Below are positions 42,922-51,111 of a stretch of 64,000 bases of DNA, piece by piece. Both the position numbers and the translations under genes were made by a program. The stretch spans positions 70,956 to 134,955 of the forward strand of contig MSXN01000026.1 in the NCBI GenBank assembly GCA_002083555.1. The letters are read 5' to 3'. The notes beneath the pieces are model-generated. The model had not been told where the DNA came from. It saw only the letters and a program-made list of their open reading frames with translations, and searched no databases. Source of the DNA: Nitrospira sp. ST-bin5. Lineage in GTDB: Bacteria > Nitrospirota > Nitrospiria > Nitrospirales > Nitrospiraceae. The first letter of the stretch is position 1. Each line of letters starts with the position of its first letter.

Positions 42922-44064
42922 TTGAATGTCCCATTCCACCACAGGTTAGGTAACTCCATGCCAATTACCCATCTCCTCCAATGCAGCAGGGGTTATGCCC
43001 ATGATCGGATATCTGCAATCACTTTAAGGAACTTCATCGTCCTTGGCTGCAACCAAAGAGGTGATGCAGCTTCAACTCCTAACTCAACCGTCCGTAATGA
43101 CTGCGGAATCAAATCCATAACTCATAGACCATTGGCGTCAGAAAGAAGTGTGCTTCCCCGATGGCTCTCTACTATCGCAGGGGTGGCAATATCAATCACT
43201 TTTCTCCCACCACCAACCAACGGGACAATATATTGGGAAGACAACTTCGACGACGGCGTCCTGAATGATACCTGGGATGTTTCGGCCTGCGGCCCTCCTG
43301 CGAACTACCCCCAAGGATGTAACGCCCACATTTCCAGCAAGCGAAGCGTTTCAGGATCAAATAGCTTGCTGTCCGAATACCATCCGACCAATCCTGAAAT
43401 TCAAAGCGGGACATATTACGACCGAGGGTTCCCGCCTACAGATGATATTTGGATCAGGAACTGGTATCGCACTGAAGCGAATCCCCCGGGCACATCGTTT
43501 CGGTATGCCAACGCAAATGAGGCCCCCATCCCCCCTGTCAAACAAGCGGCCTCTGGGGCAGGAGGAAAATATCATTACATTAAGGGCACAGGACCGGGAA
43601 ACCGTATTTCTGGTTTCTTCATCAATTTCTATGGCGACCGGGCGCAAGGCTTCAGCCTCCAGAATCATTACGGTCCTTGCCCGAACACAGGCTACGGCCC
43701 CTATGATAGCTGCAACTACTATCCCAACCGTGCAGCAGTGCAGCTGCAGGACAACATATGGTACTGCATCGAGTACCACGTGAAGCTGAACACACCGGGA
43801 AAAGACGACGGGATTATCGAAATGTTCGTGAACGGCATCTTGTCGATGGGGTACTACGATGTCTTGGCAAGAGGGCCGGCGCTCGTAAATGGGAACGGGC
43901 CCAATTCAACGTTTGATCGTATAACCCATTACACACAATACAATTCTGGCTTGCGCTATACCGACGACCTTGCAGTCGGCAATACCCGAATTGGTTGCAG
44001 TAAGGGCAGAGGGGGCCCTGACCCGCCCCCTCCAGCATCACCGAGTCAGTTAGATCTCAGATAA
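42922..44064 (+). CDS. Secreted jelly-roll-like protein, paralogue 3 (start uncertain)
   Basis: The mature part follows the same plan: IYWEDNFDDGVLNDTWD, QSGTYYDRGFPPTDDIWIR, WYCIEYHVKLNTPGKDDGI and DDLAVGNTRIGC. It has Cys-rich insertions (CGPPANYPQGC; CPNTGYGPYDSC) and the tail PPPPASPSQLDLR. From the ATG at 42922 it is 380 residues, but the first 76 look non-coding. A GTG at 43150 would start directly at a signal-peptide-like sequence (LPRWLSTIAGVAISITFL), giving 304 residues like its relatives; the ribosome site there is weak. The stop is certain, the start is not. Confidence 0.65.
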   Translation: MNVPFHHRLGNSMPITHLLQCSRGYAHDRISAITLRNFIVLGCNQRGDAASTPNSTVRNDCGIKSITHRPLASERSVLPRWLSTIAGVAISITFLPPPTNGTIYWEDNFDDGVLNDTWDVSACGPPANYPQGCNAHISSKRSVSGSNSLLSEYHPTNPEIQSGTYYDRGFPPTDDIWIRNWYRTEANPPGTSFRYANANEAPIPPVKQAASGAGGKYHYIKGTGPGNRISGFFINFYGDRAQGFSLQNHYGPCPNTGYGPYDSCNYYPNRAAVQLQDNIWYCIEYHVKLNTPGKDDGIIEMFVNGILSMGYYDVLARGPALVNGNGPNSTFDRITHYTQYNSGLRYTDDLAVGNTRIGCSKGRGGPDPPPPASPSQLDLR

Positions 44065-44241
44065 GTAACAAGGGAACCGAACGGCTATTAGTACATTCAC
44101 TTGGTGAACAATCACCTCGAGAGTGACAGAGCTAGGCTTCTTCGATGAACACAAGAGGGGAAGCAACAGTATGGAGATATAACCAGGCAACCGCATCTTC
44201 CGAGAAAGGGGCCTGAAACATTGCAATCGAAAGGACAGCCT

Positions 44242-45183
44242 ATGATGTCTCCACTCAAGATACTTCGTTACATAGCGGCATACACTGGATTTATGATGTT
44301 GGGAATTTCCCAAGTACAAGCCGTCACGTTATTATCCGAAGACTTTGAAGGCAGCGCTGCACAGATCGCGGCTCGTTGGCCTGGACAAAGCTATTGTTGT
44401 TTCCCCAATACAGGCGGGCCGTTCAATATCGTCACATCGCCAGTTATGTCCGGCTCACAATCCCTACGTTATAACTATACCGGCACGCAAGCAGATAGTC
44501 CTCCGCAAGGCGGCGGGCATGCGGAATGGGACTATCACCATGGTGCACGTGAAATCTGGCTAACATGGTATTCCTACATGGAACCCGGGTTCAAAACAGC
44601 GGGAGGGGTACACAGCGGGGCAAACGAGCTTCTCTCTGTGGCCACGAAGAGCCTCTATAGCTACATGTACTCACCGAGCACGGGGAGTACACACGGCTGG
44701 GTGTTCCACTACTTCTACGGGGGGCGCCAGCTAACCCTCTCCGCACAGGGGATAAAAGATCACAAGGGTCCTAACGGACCAGGGACGGGCACGGCTATTC
44801 CCTACGATACCGAAAATATGTGGCAGAATATCCAATCCTATAATCAGCCTGACGGCCAATGGGTTGGTTACGAGGCACGATTTAAGCTGAATACACCAGG
44901 GCATGCAGACGGCATCTATGAGCTCTACATCACACCAGTCTCAGCGGGCACACCAACCTTCCTTGCAGCTCGCCATGCCAATCGTGAATTTGTTGATGCA
45001 GCCAACTCTGGGCAAATGCCTGGTGATTCCTATTGGTATCGGACAAAAATCTATCGGCAAGATGGCCGCGGCTCTCTATATATTGATAACATCACCGTCA
45101 CCACTACCCGCTTCGGAATCCTCGGAGGGGTACCGAGGGACACGACTGCGCCCAACGTGCCAGCTGGACTTACTGCAAAATGA
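44242..45183 (+). CDS. Secreted jelly-roll-like protein, paralogue 4
   Basis: The 313-residue protein starts at the ATG at 44242 (AAGGA, 7 nt upstream) rather than an upstream TTG. It has a signal peptide to about residue 27 (SQVQA). The body opens LLSEDFEGSAAQIAARW, has a Cys-Cys pair (SYCCFPNTGG), HAEWDYHHGAREIWLTWY, ARFKLNTPGHADGIYELY and GSLYIDNITVTTTRFG. This is the same architecture as the three preceding genes but more divergent, resembling polysaccharide-lyase-like proteins. The tail is DTTAPNVPAGLTAK. A strong terminator follows. Confidence 0.72.
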   Translation: MMSPLKILRYIAAYTGFMMLGISQVQAVTLLSEDFEGSAAQIAARWPGQSYCCFPNTGGPFNIVTSPVMSGSQSLRYNYTGTQADSPPQGGGHAEWDYHHGAREIWLTWYSYMEPGFKTAGGVHSGANELLSVATKSLYSYMYSPSTGSTHGWVFHYFYGGRQLTLSAQGIKDHKGPNGPGTGTAIPYDTENMWQNIQSYNQPDGQWVGYEARFKLNTPGHADGIYELYITPVSAGTPTFLAARHANREFVDAANSGQMPGDSYWYRTKIYRQDGRGSLYIDNITVTTTRFGILGGVPRDTTAPNVPAGLTAK

Positions 45184-45192
45184 ACACCTGGC

Positions 45193-45224
45193 ATTACCTG
45201 CATATTAGGCAGGTAATCTTTTCT
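45193..45224 (+). terminator. Intrinsic terminator of secreted-protein island
   Basis: ATTACCTGC (45193-45201) pairs perfectly with GCAGGTAAT (45209-45217) around a 7-nt loop, followed by CTTTTCT. It begins 10 bp after the paralogue 4 stop and closes the plus-strand island before the opposing minus-strand cluster. Confidence 0.85.
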
Positions 45225-45371
45225 AGCAATTAACAAACAGTTTCAGCAGTACAAGGAGGCGGCGGAGACTACATAGGTGGAAGTGATTTGCTAGCAACGG
45301 GGCCTTTGGATATGAGAGTGTCCATGTCACTTTGCTAATTAGCTTCTGCCACACCCCAAATTATTCCCACG

Positions 45372-46136
45372 TTACTCTCTAATCAAGATCGTATTCTCCC
45401 CAATCCGTGAACGCATCCAGCTAAGTCCCTTAGTTGCATTTAGGAGTGCCTCGCTACAACCAGGCAATATCCAGTCATGGAGTTCAATAATAATTACCCC
45501 TACTCGATCAATCCATTGTGCACTGCCCCTACCAAAAAGCTCCCTTTCAGCACCCTCAATGTCAAGCTTCAGAATATCCACACGGTCTTCTCCGGCTAGC
45601 TTCAGAATACTGGGTATACTCAACGCCTGCACTCTAGAAGTTGCACCAATAGAGGCCTGCTGAACCCTAAATGCCCACTTCTCATCACTAGGATTCTCTA
45701 TTTCCACATGGGTATCAGAGCTCCAAATTGCAGCCCTCATCGTGGTGATATTACTGAATCGTTTCCCATTCTGTTCGAGGATGTCATAGTTCGAGCCTTC
45801 GGGCTCAAAAGCCCAGATAGCTGCGCGGGGGAACCTTCGCGCGAAGAATACACTTGCACAGCCAACATTGGCACCACCATCAATAATAAACTTAGGGGTC
45901 ATTTCACCAATAGGAAGATCGTATTCCAGACCAATAAATATCTGCTCAAAAGCAGCAACATCGGTAGTATGTGGGCGCAACAAGATACTATCCCTGCTGC
46001 CCGGCAATTGTATAGGGACAAGCCCATGCCCACAGACCAACTTCACAAGAATTTTCGTCCCTCTCCCCGCACCATATGCAGCAACATACCGCTGAAGACG
46101 GCTCTGCAGGTCGTTCAATCTCGTACCTAGACCCAT
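45372..46136 (-). CDS. FkbM-family methyltransferase
   Basis: The 254-residue SAM-dependent methyltransferase has FIIDGGANVGCASVFFARRF (motif I, about residues 83-102), AFEPEGSNYDIL, and DILKLDIEGAERELF, the FkbM signature. Such enzymes O-methylate sugars in surface polysaccharides or lipids. It is the last gene of the minus-strand glycan cluster and overlaps the upstream glycosyltransferase gene by 10 bp. AT-richer codon use than the rest of the cluster. Confidence 0.88.
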   Translation of the reverse strand: MGLGTRLNDLQSRLQRYVAAYGAGRGTKILVKLVCGHGLVPIQLPGSRDSILLRPHTTDVAAFEQIFIGLEYDLPIGEMTPKFIIDGGANVGCASVFFARRFPRAAIWAFEPEGSNYDILEQNGKRFSNITTMRAAIWSSDTHVEIENPSDEKWAFRVQQASIGATSRVQALSIPSILKLAGEDRVDILKLDIEGAERELFGRGSAQWIDRVGVIIIELHDWILPGCSEALLNATKGLSWMRSRIGENTILIRE

Positions 46137-47152
46137 GGCTTGCCTTCTTTAGCCGATGCCATCACCAAATCTCCACACGCATTCGCAATATCCGCAAGCA
46201 TTCGGCCCTCACCAGCGCAACGTTCGGCATATTTTCGTCCTGCATCCGCAACTTGTTTTCTGAAAGCACCATCTTTCCATAGCTTTTCAATAGCGTGGGC
46301 TAACGCTGCCGGATCCTCGGGAGGAACAATAACAGCCTCCTTATCCAAAAGCCCACGAGTCTGCGGCCCCTCTGAAATAATGACGCAACGTCTGAGCGCC
46401 ATTGCAAGGAGGTAAAGACTCAACCCTGGAGCATAGATACTATTCGAAAACGCGGGGATCACTACGATCTTTGCTCTCCGGATATACTCAACCCATGTAT
46501 CATTATTTCCATCGTGCCGCTCCGGGCGCACATTTGGCGGCAAACCAGTCAGATCAACAGGTGTTCCGTGTAGCGCCATGAATGACGGATCCTGCTGATA
46601 TAGCAGAAGGCCAGGGAATGACACCTGCGCCATCGCCCGCTTAAAGGTCTCCAGATCGCGAAGACTTCTCCCTCCACAAAACACATATTCACCTTCACCA
46701 TCCGCGGCCTCATCATGGGAAATGATCTCCCAGGAGTTGACCTTAAACGGAACAAAACGTGATTTAGCCGAAGTAATCCCAAACCATCTCTCATATCCAG
46801 CCAGATCGGTAAAAAACAGGATGTGGAGGTCTACCTTCTTGAGAAGGAAGCGCTTAAGCACAGTGGCAACCCGTTGCTTCCAACCGGTCGGTTCATTCAA
46901 GTGAATATCAAGAGACACCAGCCGCCATCTGTGGAACGGCCTGAGCCACCGCATCAGGCAAAGGCCAAACAATCCTCGGGTACTGCTATTCATCAGGACA
47001 ATATCGTACCCTTTCATCCTTGAAAACAGCTTCATTCCATTTATAAACGTATCGTCCTCTTGAATGTAGTCCGCTTCGATCGCATAGCGCTCCGTGCTGA
47101 CCCCGTGGAAACGAGGCAGGCCGGAAAGAACGCGCACAGCTTGCTTCTTCAT
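46127..47152 (-). CDS. Glycosyltransferase, GT4-like
   Basis: The 341-residue protein has a GT-B-like C-terminal half: YVFCGGRSLRDLETFKRAM, RRAKIVVIPAFSNSIYAPGL, and LLAMALRRCVIISEGPQTRG, followed by VIVPPEDPAALAHAIEKLW. The N-terminal half is short and divergent. The usual E-x7-E motif is not clear, so the donor and exact family are uncertain. It probably adds a sugar to the exopolysaccharide repeat. asnB-like gene ends 10 bp upstream. Confidence 0.75.
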   Translation of the reverse strand: MKKQAVRVLSGLPRFHGVSTERYAIEADYIQEDDTFINGMKLFSRMKGYDIVLMNSSTRGLFGLCLMRWLRPFHRWRLVSLDIHLNEPTGWKQRVATVLKRFLLKKVDLHILFFTDLAGYERWFGITSAKSRFVPFKVNSWEIISHDEAADGEGEYVFCGGRSLRDLETFKRAMAQVSFPGLLLYQQDPSFMALHGTPVDLTGLPPNVRPERHDGNNDTWVEYIRRAKIVVIPAFSNSIYAPGLSLYLLAMALRRCVIISEGPQTRGLLDKEAVIVPPEDPAALAHAIEKLWKDGAFRKQVADAGRKYAERCAGEGRMLADIANACGDLVMASAKEGKPWV

Positions 47153-47162
47153 TTATCGCCCC

Positions 47163-49079
47163 TCACTTCACTACTGGAATTGTTTGCCTATGCATATACC
47201 CTTCAATCCATAGCATGAAAGACAACAGAACCCAAATTTTCGTTTCATGATTCGAATGGCCGCGCGCATGCTCATTGAGCATATTCTCAATAGACTTCTC
47301 CTTGAACATGCCCAGCTCTCTTAAATGCGGCGCCGACAAATGTGCATACACCAAATCTCGTAACGGCCCTCGCAACCAAGCTCCAAGCGGAATTGAGAAC
47401 CCCTGCTTCCGGCGATGCAAGATGGAATCAGGAAGAGTTCCCTCCATAGACTTGATCAAGATATGCTTTTTCTCCCACCCCTTTAGTTTCAAATGGGAAG
47501 GAATCGTGGCTGCAAATTCCACCAGCTTGTGATCTAAAAATGGGACTCTGACTTCCAGTGAGTGCCACATGCTGAGGCGATCCGCTTTCCGCAATTCGTC
47601 GTCCGGCAGATAGGTCTCCATATCCGTCAGCAAGATCCATTCAAGCGGATCCCGGCATTGCTCGACCTTATGCATGGCCAGCTCTGCGCTGCCCACGTGA
47701 GCCTTTCTCAACTCTTTCAAGAAGTCCTGACTAAAGAGACTAGCCTTATCCGGCTCCGTAAACGCCGAAAGGTACTGTTGGTATCGCTCTGGCAGGGGCA
47801 GAGACGCACCATCGACAAAACGCTTCATCCGATCAATCCAGAGCCCGGCCAGGTCCCACTGCGGCAGCGAGTGAATCAGCGCGCGAAGACTATGCCTGAG
47901 CACTCCAGGCAATCGCTGGTAGGAGTTCGCCGCAAGGGCACCACGATATCGCTCGTACCCGGCAAATAGCTCATCCCCTCCGATCCCGGACATGGCAACC
48001 GTCACCCACTGCCTGGCTGCCTGACACACGAGGTAGTTGGGAATCATCGAGGAGTCTGCAAACGGCTCATCAAAGGCCTCAAGCATCAACGGGAGAATCG
48101 ACTCCACTTGCGCCTGGGGATTGTCGTAGACGCACTCTGAATGGTCCGTCTTGAATAACTCGGCAACCGCTCTCGCATAGGGACGCTCATCGGCTCCCGG
48201 CTGCCCCTCTCCAAACCCAACGGTAAACGTCTTCACATTTCCTGGGCAAATCTTGGCCATCAACGCAACGATGGCACTGGAGTCGATGCCCCCGCTCAAG
48301 AATGAGCCGAGCGGCACCTCGCTTACCAGATGCAAGCGCACTGCTTCTTCGAGGTGATGCAGCAGGCCTTCACGATAATAATCAACCGATTTACTGTGAT
48401 CTGTGGAAAATTTGAGCTGCCAGTATCGCCGCGTCGTCAGCTCTCCGTCCCTCCACACCGCGGTATGTCCGGGAGGCAACTCCGCGATTCCCCGATAGAT
48501 CGTTCGCGGTCCTGGCACATACTTGAAGGTGAAGAAGTCTGAGACAGACTGAAGATCCATCTGCCGTTCATAGCGATCGACGGCAAGCAAGCATTTCAGC
48601 TCAGACCCGAAATAGAGATCTCGCCCATCCTGCCAATAATACAGCGGCTTGATTCCGAAGCGATCTCTGGCTAACAAGAGCTTTTTTTGGCGCAGATCCC
48701 AAAGGGCAATCGCAAACATGCCGCGCAAATGCGTGACATAATCTTCACCGAAGTCTTCATACAGATGGACAATACATTCAGTGTCCGAATGACTGGTCAG
48801 GACATGCCCGCGCTTTAAGAGCCCCTCGCGGAGCTCTTGGTAATTGTAAATCTCTCCGTTGAAGACCACTGCCAGCGTGAGATCTTCATTAAAGACCGGC
48901 TGCCGTCCGCTGTTGACGTCGATGATCGCGAGGCGACGCATGCCCAACCCGACCTGCCCGTCGAAGAAGAATCCGTCGTCGTCGGGTCCGCGCCGCCGTA
49001 TTAGCGCGCACATCCGACGGACTAATTGCTGGTCAATCTGTCCGAGCTCTGCATGAACACTGCCGACAATGCCGCACAT
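47163..49079 (-). CDS. Asparagine synthase-type amidotransferase (exopolysaccharide cluster)
   Basis: The 638-residue protein has an N-terminal glutaminase domain with Cys2 nucleophile (MCGIVGSVHAELG), RRGPDDDGFF and FNGEIYNYQELRE. A C-terminal synthetase domain carries the PP-loop SFLSGGIDSSAIVALMA and GIGGDELFAGYERYRG. It resembles AsnB and, by size and neighbourhood, the amidotransferase found with exosortase-type polysaccharide loci. It may amidate a uronic acid residue made by a dehydrogenase like that at 36808-38103 (inference). Confidence 0.9.
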   Translation of the reverse strand: MCGIVGSVHAELGQIDQQLVRRMCALIRRRGPDDDGFFFDGQVGLGMRRLAIIDVNSGRQPVFNEDLTLAVVFNGEIYNYQELREGLLKRGHVLTSHSDTECIVHLYEDFGEDYVTHLRGMFAIALWDLRQKKLLLARDRFGIKPLYYWQDGRDLYFGSELKCLLAVDRYERQMDLQSVSDFFTFKYVPGPRTIYRGIAELPPGHTAVWRDGELTTRRYWQLKFSTDHSKSVDYYREGLLHHLEEAVRLHLVSEVPLGSFLSGGIDSSAIVALMAKICPGNVKTFTVGFGEGQPGADERPYARAVAELFKTDHSECVYDNPQAQVESILPLMLEAFDEPFADSSMIPNYLVCQAARQWVTVAMSGIGGDELFAGYERYRGALAANSYQRLPGVLRHSLRALIHSLPQWDLAGLWIDRMKRFVDGASLPLPERYQQYLSAFTEPDKASLFSQDFLKELRKAHVGSAELAMHKVEQCRDPLEWILLTDMETYLPDDELRKADRLSMWHSLEVRVPFLDHKLVEFAATIPSHLKLKGWEKKHILIKSMEGTLPDSILHRRKQGFSIPLGAWLRGPLRDLVYAHLSAPHLRELGMFKEKSIENMLNEHARGHSNHETKIWVLLSFMLWIEGYMHRQTIPVVK

Positions 49080-49107
49080 ATCAGATGTATTCTCCCCTTC
49101 GGAAGTC

Positions 49108-50349
49108 TTATCCGGCTATCGCTTGATTCCTAGCGGTGAATTCGTAGGCCTCAATCAAAGCTTTGGCTACAACAGCCCACGAATAGACCTCATGAACACG
49201 ATCGGCCCCGGCTCGCGACAAACGTACCCTCAACGCCTGATCACCAAGCAACTCCAATATGGCTCGGGCAAATTCGTCTTCGGAATTCGCCAAAAGCAAA
49301 TGCTTGTCATGCCTCAAGGAAAGACCAGAAGCCGCAAACGATGTTGCGACCACAGGCACTCCCATCGCCAGACTATCCAGAATCTTAAGCCGTGTCCCTC
49401 CACCGCTGAGGATCGGACAGATGCATACGGCCGCTTTCTGAAAGTACGGTCTAACATCATCTACGAATCCGGTGATGCAAATGCGAGAATCTGATCTTCC
49501 GAGCTGCACAAGCCAATCAGGCGGATTTCTTCCAGCTACACAGAGCTTTACATCGGGCGACTGTGCGATAAGTCGCGGCCAAATCTTCTGAAGAAAATAC
49601 TCCATGGCCTCCTGGTTCGGATGCATGTCCATACTGCCGCAAAACAGGATGGTGTTCCCGCCGGGATCAAGCCGGGGAGTAAAGTAGCTTGTATCCACCC
49701 CATTTGGTACCACCCGGATCTCAAGACCTGGGCAGGCGCCGGCTAACACTGCTCCTTCACCTTCTGACACGACGACATTGGCGCCAAATCGCGGACACCA
49801 CATCTGCTCAGCGGACACTAGTTTCGAGGATTCCAATTCAAAGTATCTTCGCAAGACCGGGTTTGCGGTCTTCGTTGCCCGCACAGCAATTTTACTTGAC
49901 TCAACGTCATGGTGAGTAAGAACGGTCCCGGCTTGACCCACCAAAGGATGATACTGCGCCAAGCCTAACGCATCGAAATGTACAACATCTGGGGCAAACT
50001 CCTTGACTGCCTTCCTCAGCTTCCTCGCCATTTCCTCTGACCTCAGCCAGAGAAAATCATAAGGCTCTCGAGATACCAATCCCTGAATCGCAATCCCGTA
50101 TCGTGTGCGTAAAACAGACGACTGGCGGAGAGGAACCCAATCGACCGATGCGCAAAATTTAGAGAGCGCAGCGACGCAATCTTCCGGAGTAATGTGTTCC
50201 GGCCGAGTTACCGGCTGGTCGAAGGCCAACAGGTGCAACTCACACTGGCTCGCCACCTCGCGAATAAGATTGTAGTTTCGCTGAAGCGCACCACCTTTCG
50301 GTGGATAGCCAATATTGTGCCCGAGCCAAAGAACTTTCATGTGTTCCAC
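49108..50349 (-). CDS. GT4-family glycosyltransferase
   Basis: The 413-residue GT-B enzyme has an N-terminal acceptor domain beginning KVLWLGHNIGYPPKGGALQR, then a donor domain with VPNGVDTSYFTPR, ILFCGSMDMHPNQEAMEYFL, and SGGGTRLKILDSLAMGVPVV near the nucleotide-sugar site. It resembles the sugar transferases of exosortase-type polysaccharide loci (PEP-CTERM/XrtA glycosyltransferases). The frame opens with GTG at 50349; the ATG three codons later is equally likely. Confidence 0.87.
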   Translation of the reverse strand: MEHMKVLWLGHNIGYPPKGGALQRNYNLIREVASQCELHLLAFDQPVTRPEHITPEDCVAALSKFCASVDWVPLRQSSVLRTRYGIAIQGLVSREPYDFLWLRSEEMARKLRKAVKEFAPDVVHFDALGLAQYHPLVGQAGTVLTHHDVESSKIAVRATKTANPVLRRYFELESSKLVSAEQMWCPRFGANVVVSEGEGAVLAGACPGLEIRVVPNGVDTSYFTPRLDPGGNTILFCGSMDMHPNQEAMEYFLQKIWPRLIAQSPDVKLCVAGRNPPDWLVQLGRSDSRICITGFVDDVRPYFQKAAVCICPILSGGGTRLKILDSLAMGVPVVATSFAASGLSLRHDKHLLLANSEDEFARAILELLGDQALRVRLSRAGADRVHEVYSWAVVAKALIEAYEFTARNQAIAG

Positions 50350-50366
50350 TTCTCAATGCTTATTGT

Positions 50367-51056
50367 CTATGAGGCCTGGCGCCAATCTGCCTCAAGGCTG
50401 AGGATGTAGTCTGCACGAGCAGTCCAAAGCTCACGCCCAAACCCAAACCGAAGCGGCCACGCAAAGCCCCTAATAGGAACCGTGCGACTCGAGGTGATCC
50501 GAAATCCTGTTTCTATCAACAACTTATCGCACTTGCGTAAGCTCATTTGATTCAATCCGCCTTCCACCTCTTGATATCTCTTCGCTCCGTCCGTCCTATG
50601 GCGTGATCTCCAGGCCATTACAAGTGGTTCTGGACACCACAATTGTATCCAGGGCAATCGCGTTAGATATTCTAGGTGAGCACCGTACGGGTGATACCAG
50701 GGAGGACCAAACGACAGATAAACGCGGCCGGTCGGCTTCAAAATCCTCCGCCAATGTAAAAGAATCTTTTTGGGATCAGAGTAGTGCTCAAACGCATTAA
50801 GTGAGAGTACGAAATCAGCTGACCGAGGAGGAACTATCTCAGGGTACCCGGAAATGATGTTAGGCCTGCCGCTGAAGGCCTCAGGATGTGGACGAATATC
50901 CACTGCATACACCAATCTTGCAACCTCCGACAAATCCAAACTCAGGATGCCGCGTCCACATCCATAATCGACAACGTCTTTACCAGAAACTTCTTCTTGG
51001 ATCTTAGGGAATATGGTTGAAACACTTCGGAGGCTCGAATGAAACTCACTATCCAT
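50367..51056 (-). CDS. Class I SAM-dependent methyltransferase
   Basis: The 229-residue protein has the SAM-binding motif VVDYGCGRGILSLDLSE (about 28-44), an acidic-loop YAVDIRP, and ADFVLSLNAFEHYSDP (motif post-II), with a long basic C-terminal tail. It belongs to the Methyltransf_11/25 type. The substrate is unknown; given its neighbours, a sugar or lipid-linked glycan is likely. It lies 55 bp after the oxidoreductase-epimerase gene. Confidence 0.85.
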   Translation of the reverse strand: MDSEFHSSLRSVSTIFPKIQEEVSGKDVVDYGCGRGILSLDLSEVARLVYAVDIRPHPEAFSGRPNIISGYPEIVPPRSADFVLSLNAFEHYSDPKKILLHWRRILKPTGRVYLSFGPPWYHPYGAHLEYLTRLPWIQLWCPEPLVMAWRSRHRTDGAKRYQEVEGGLNQMSLRKCDKLLIETGFRITSSRTVPIRGFAWPLRFGFGRELWTARADYILSLEADWRQAS

Positions 51057-51111
51057 ACCGGGTCTCCAATACGTTAAAGCTGCCCAGTCACCCTGTGGTG
51101 CATATCCATGT

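Noticed and set aside
42629..42964. 111-codon minus-strand frame between paralogues 2 and 3
   Set aside because: I considered a transposase remnant, but no transposase motif or flanking inverted repeats are visible.
40963..45183. PEP-CTERM sorting signals on the secreted proteins
   Set aside because: None has a Val-Pro-Glu-Pro motif followed by a transmembrane helix and basic end, despite the exosortase-like neighbourhood.
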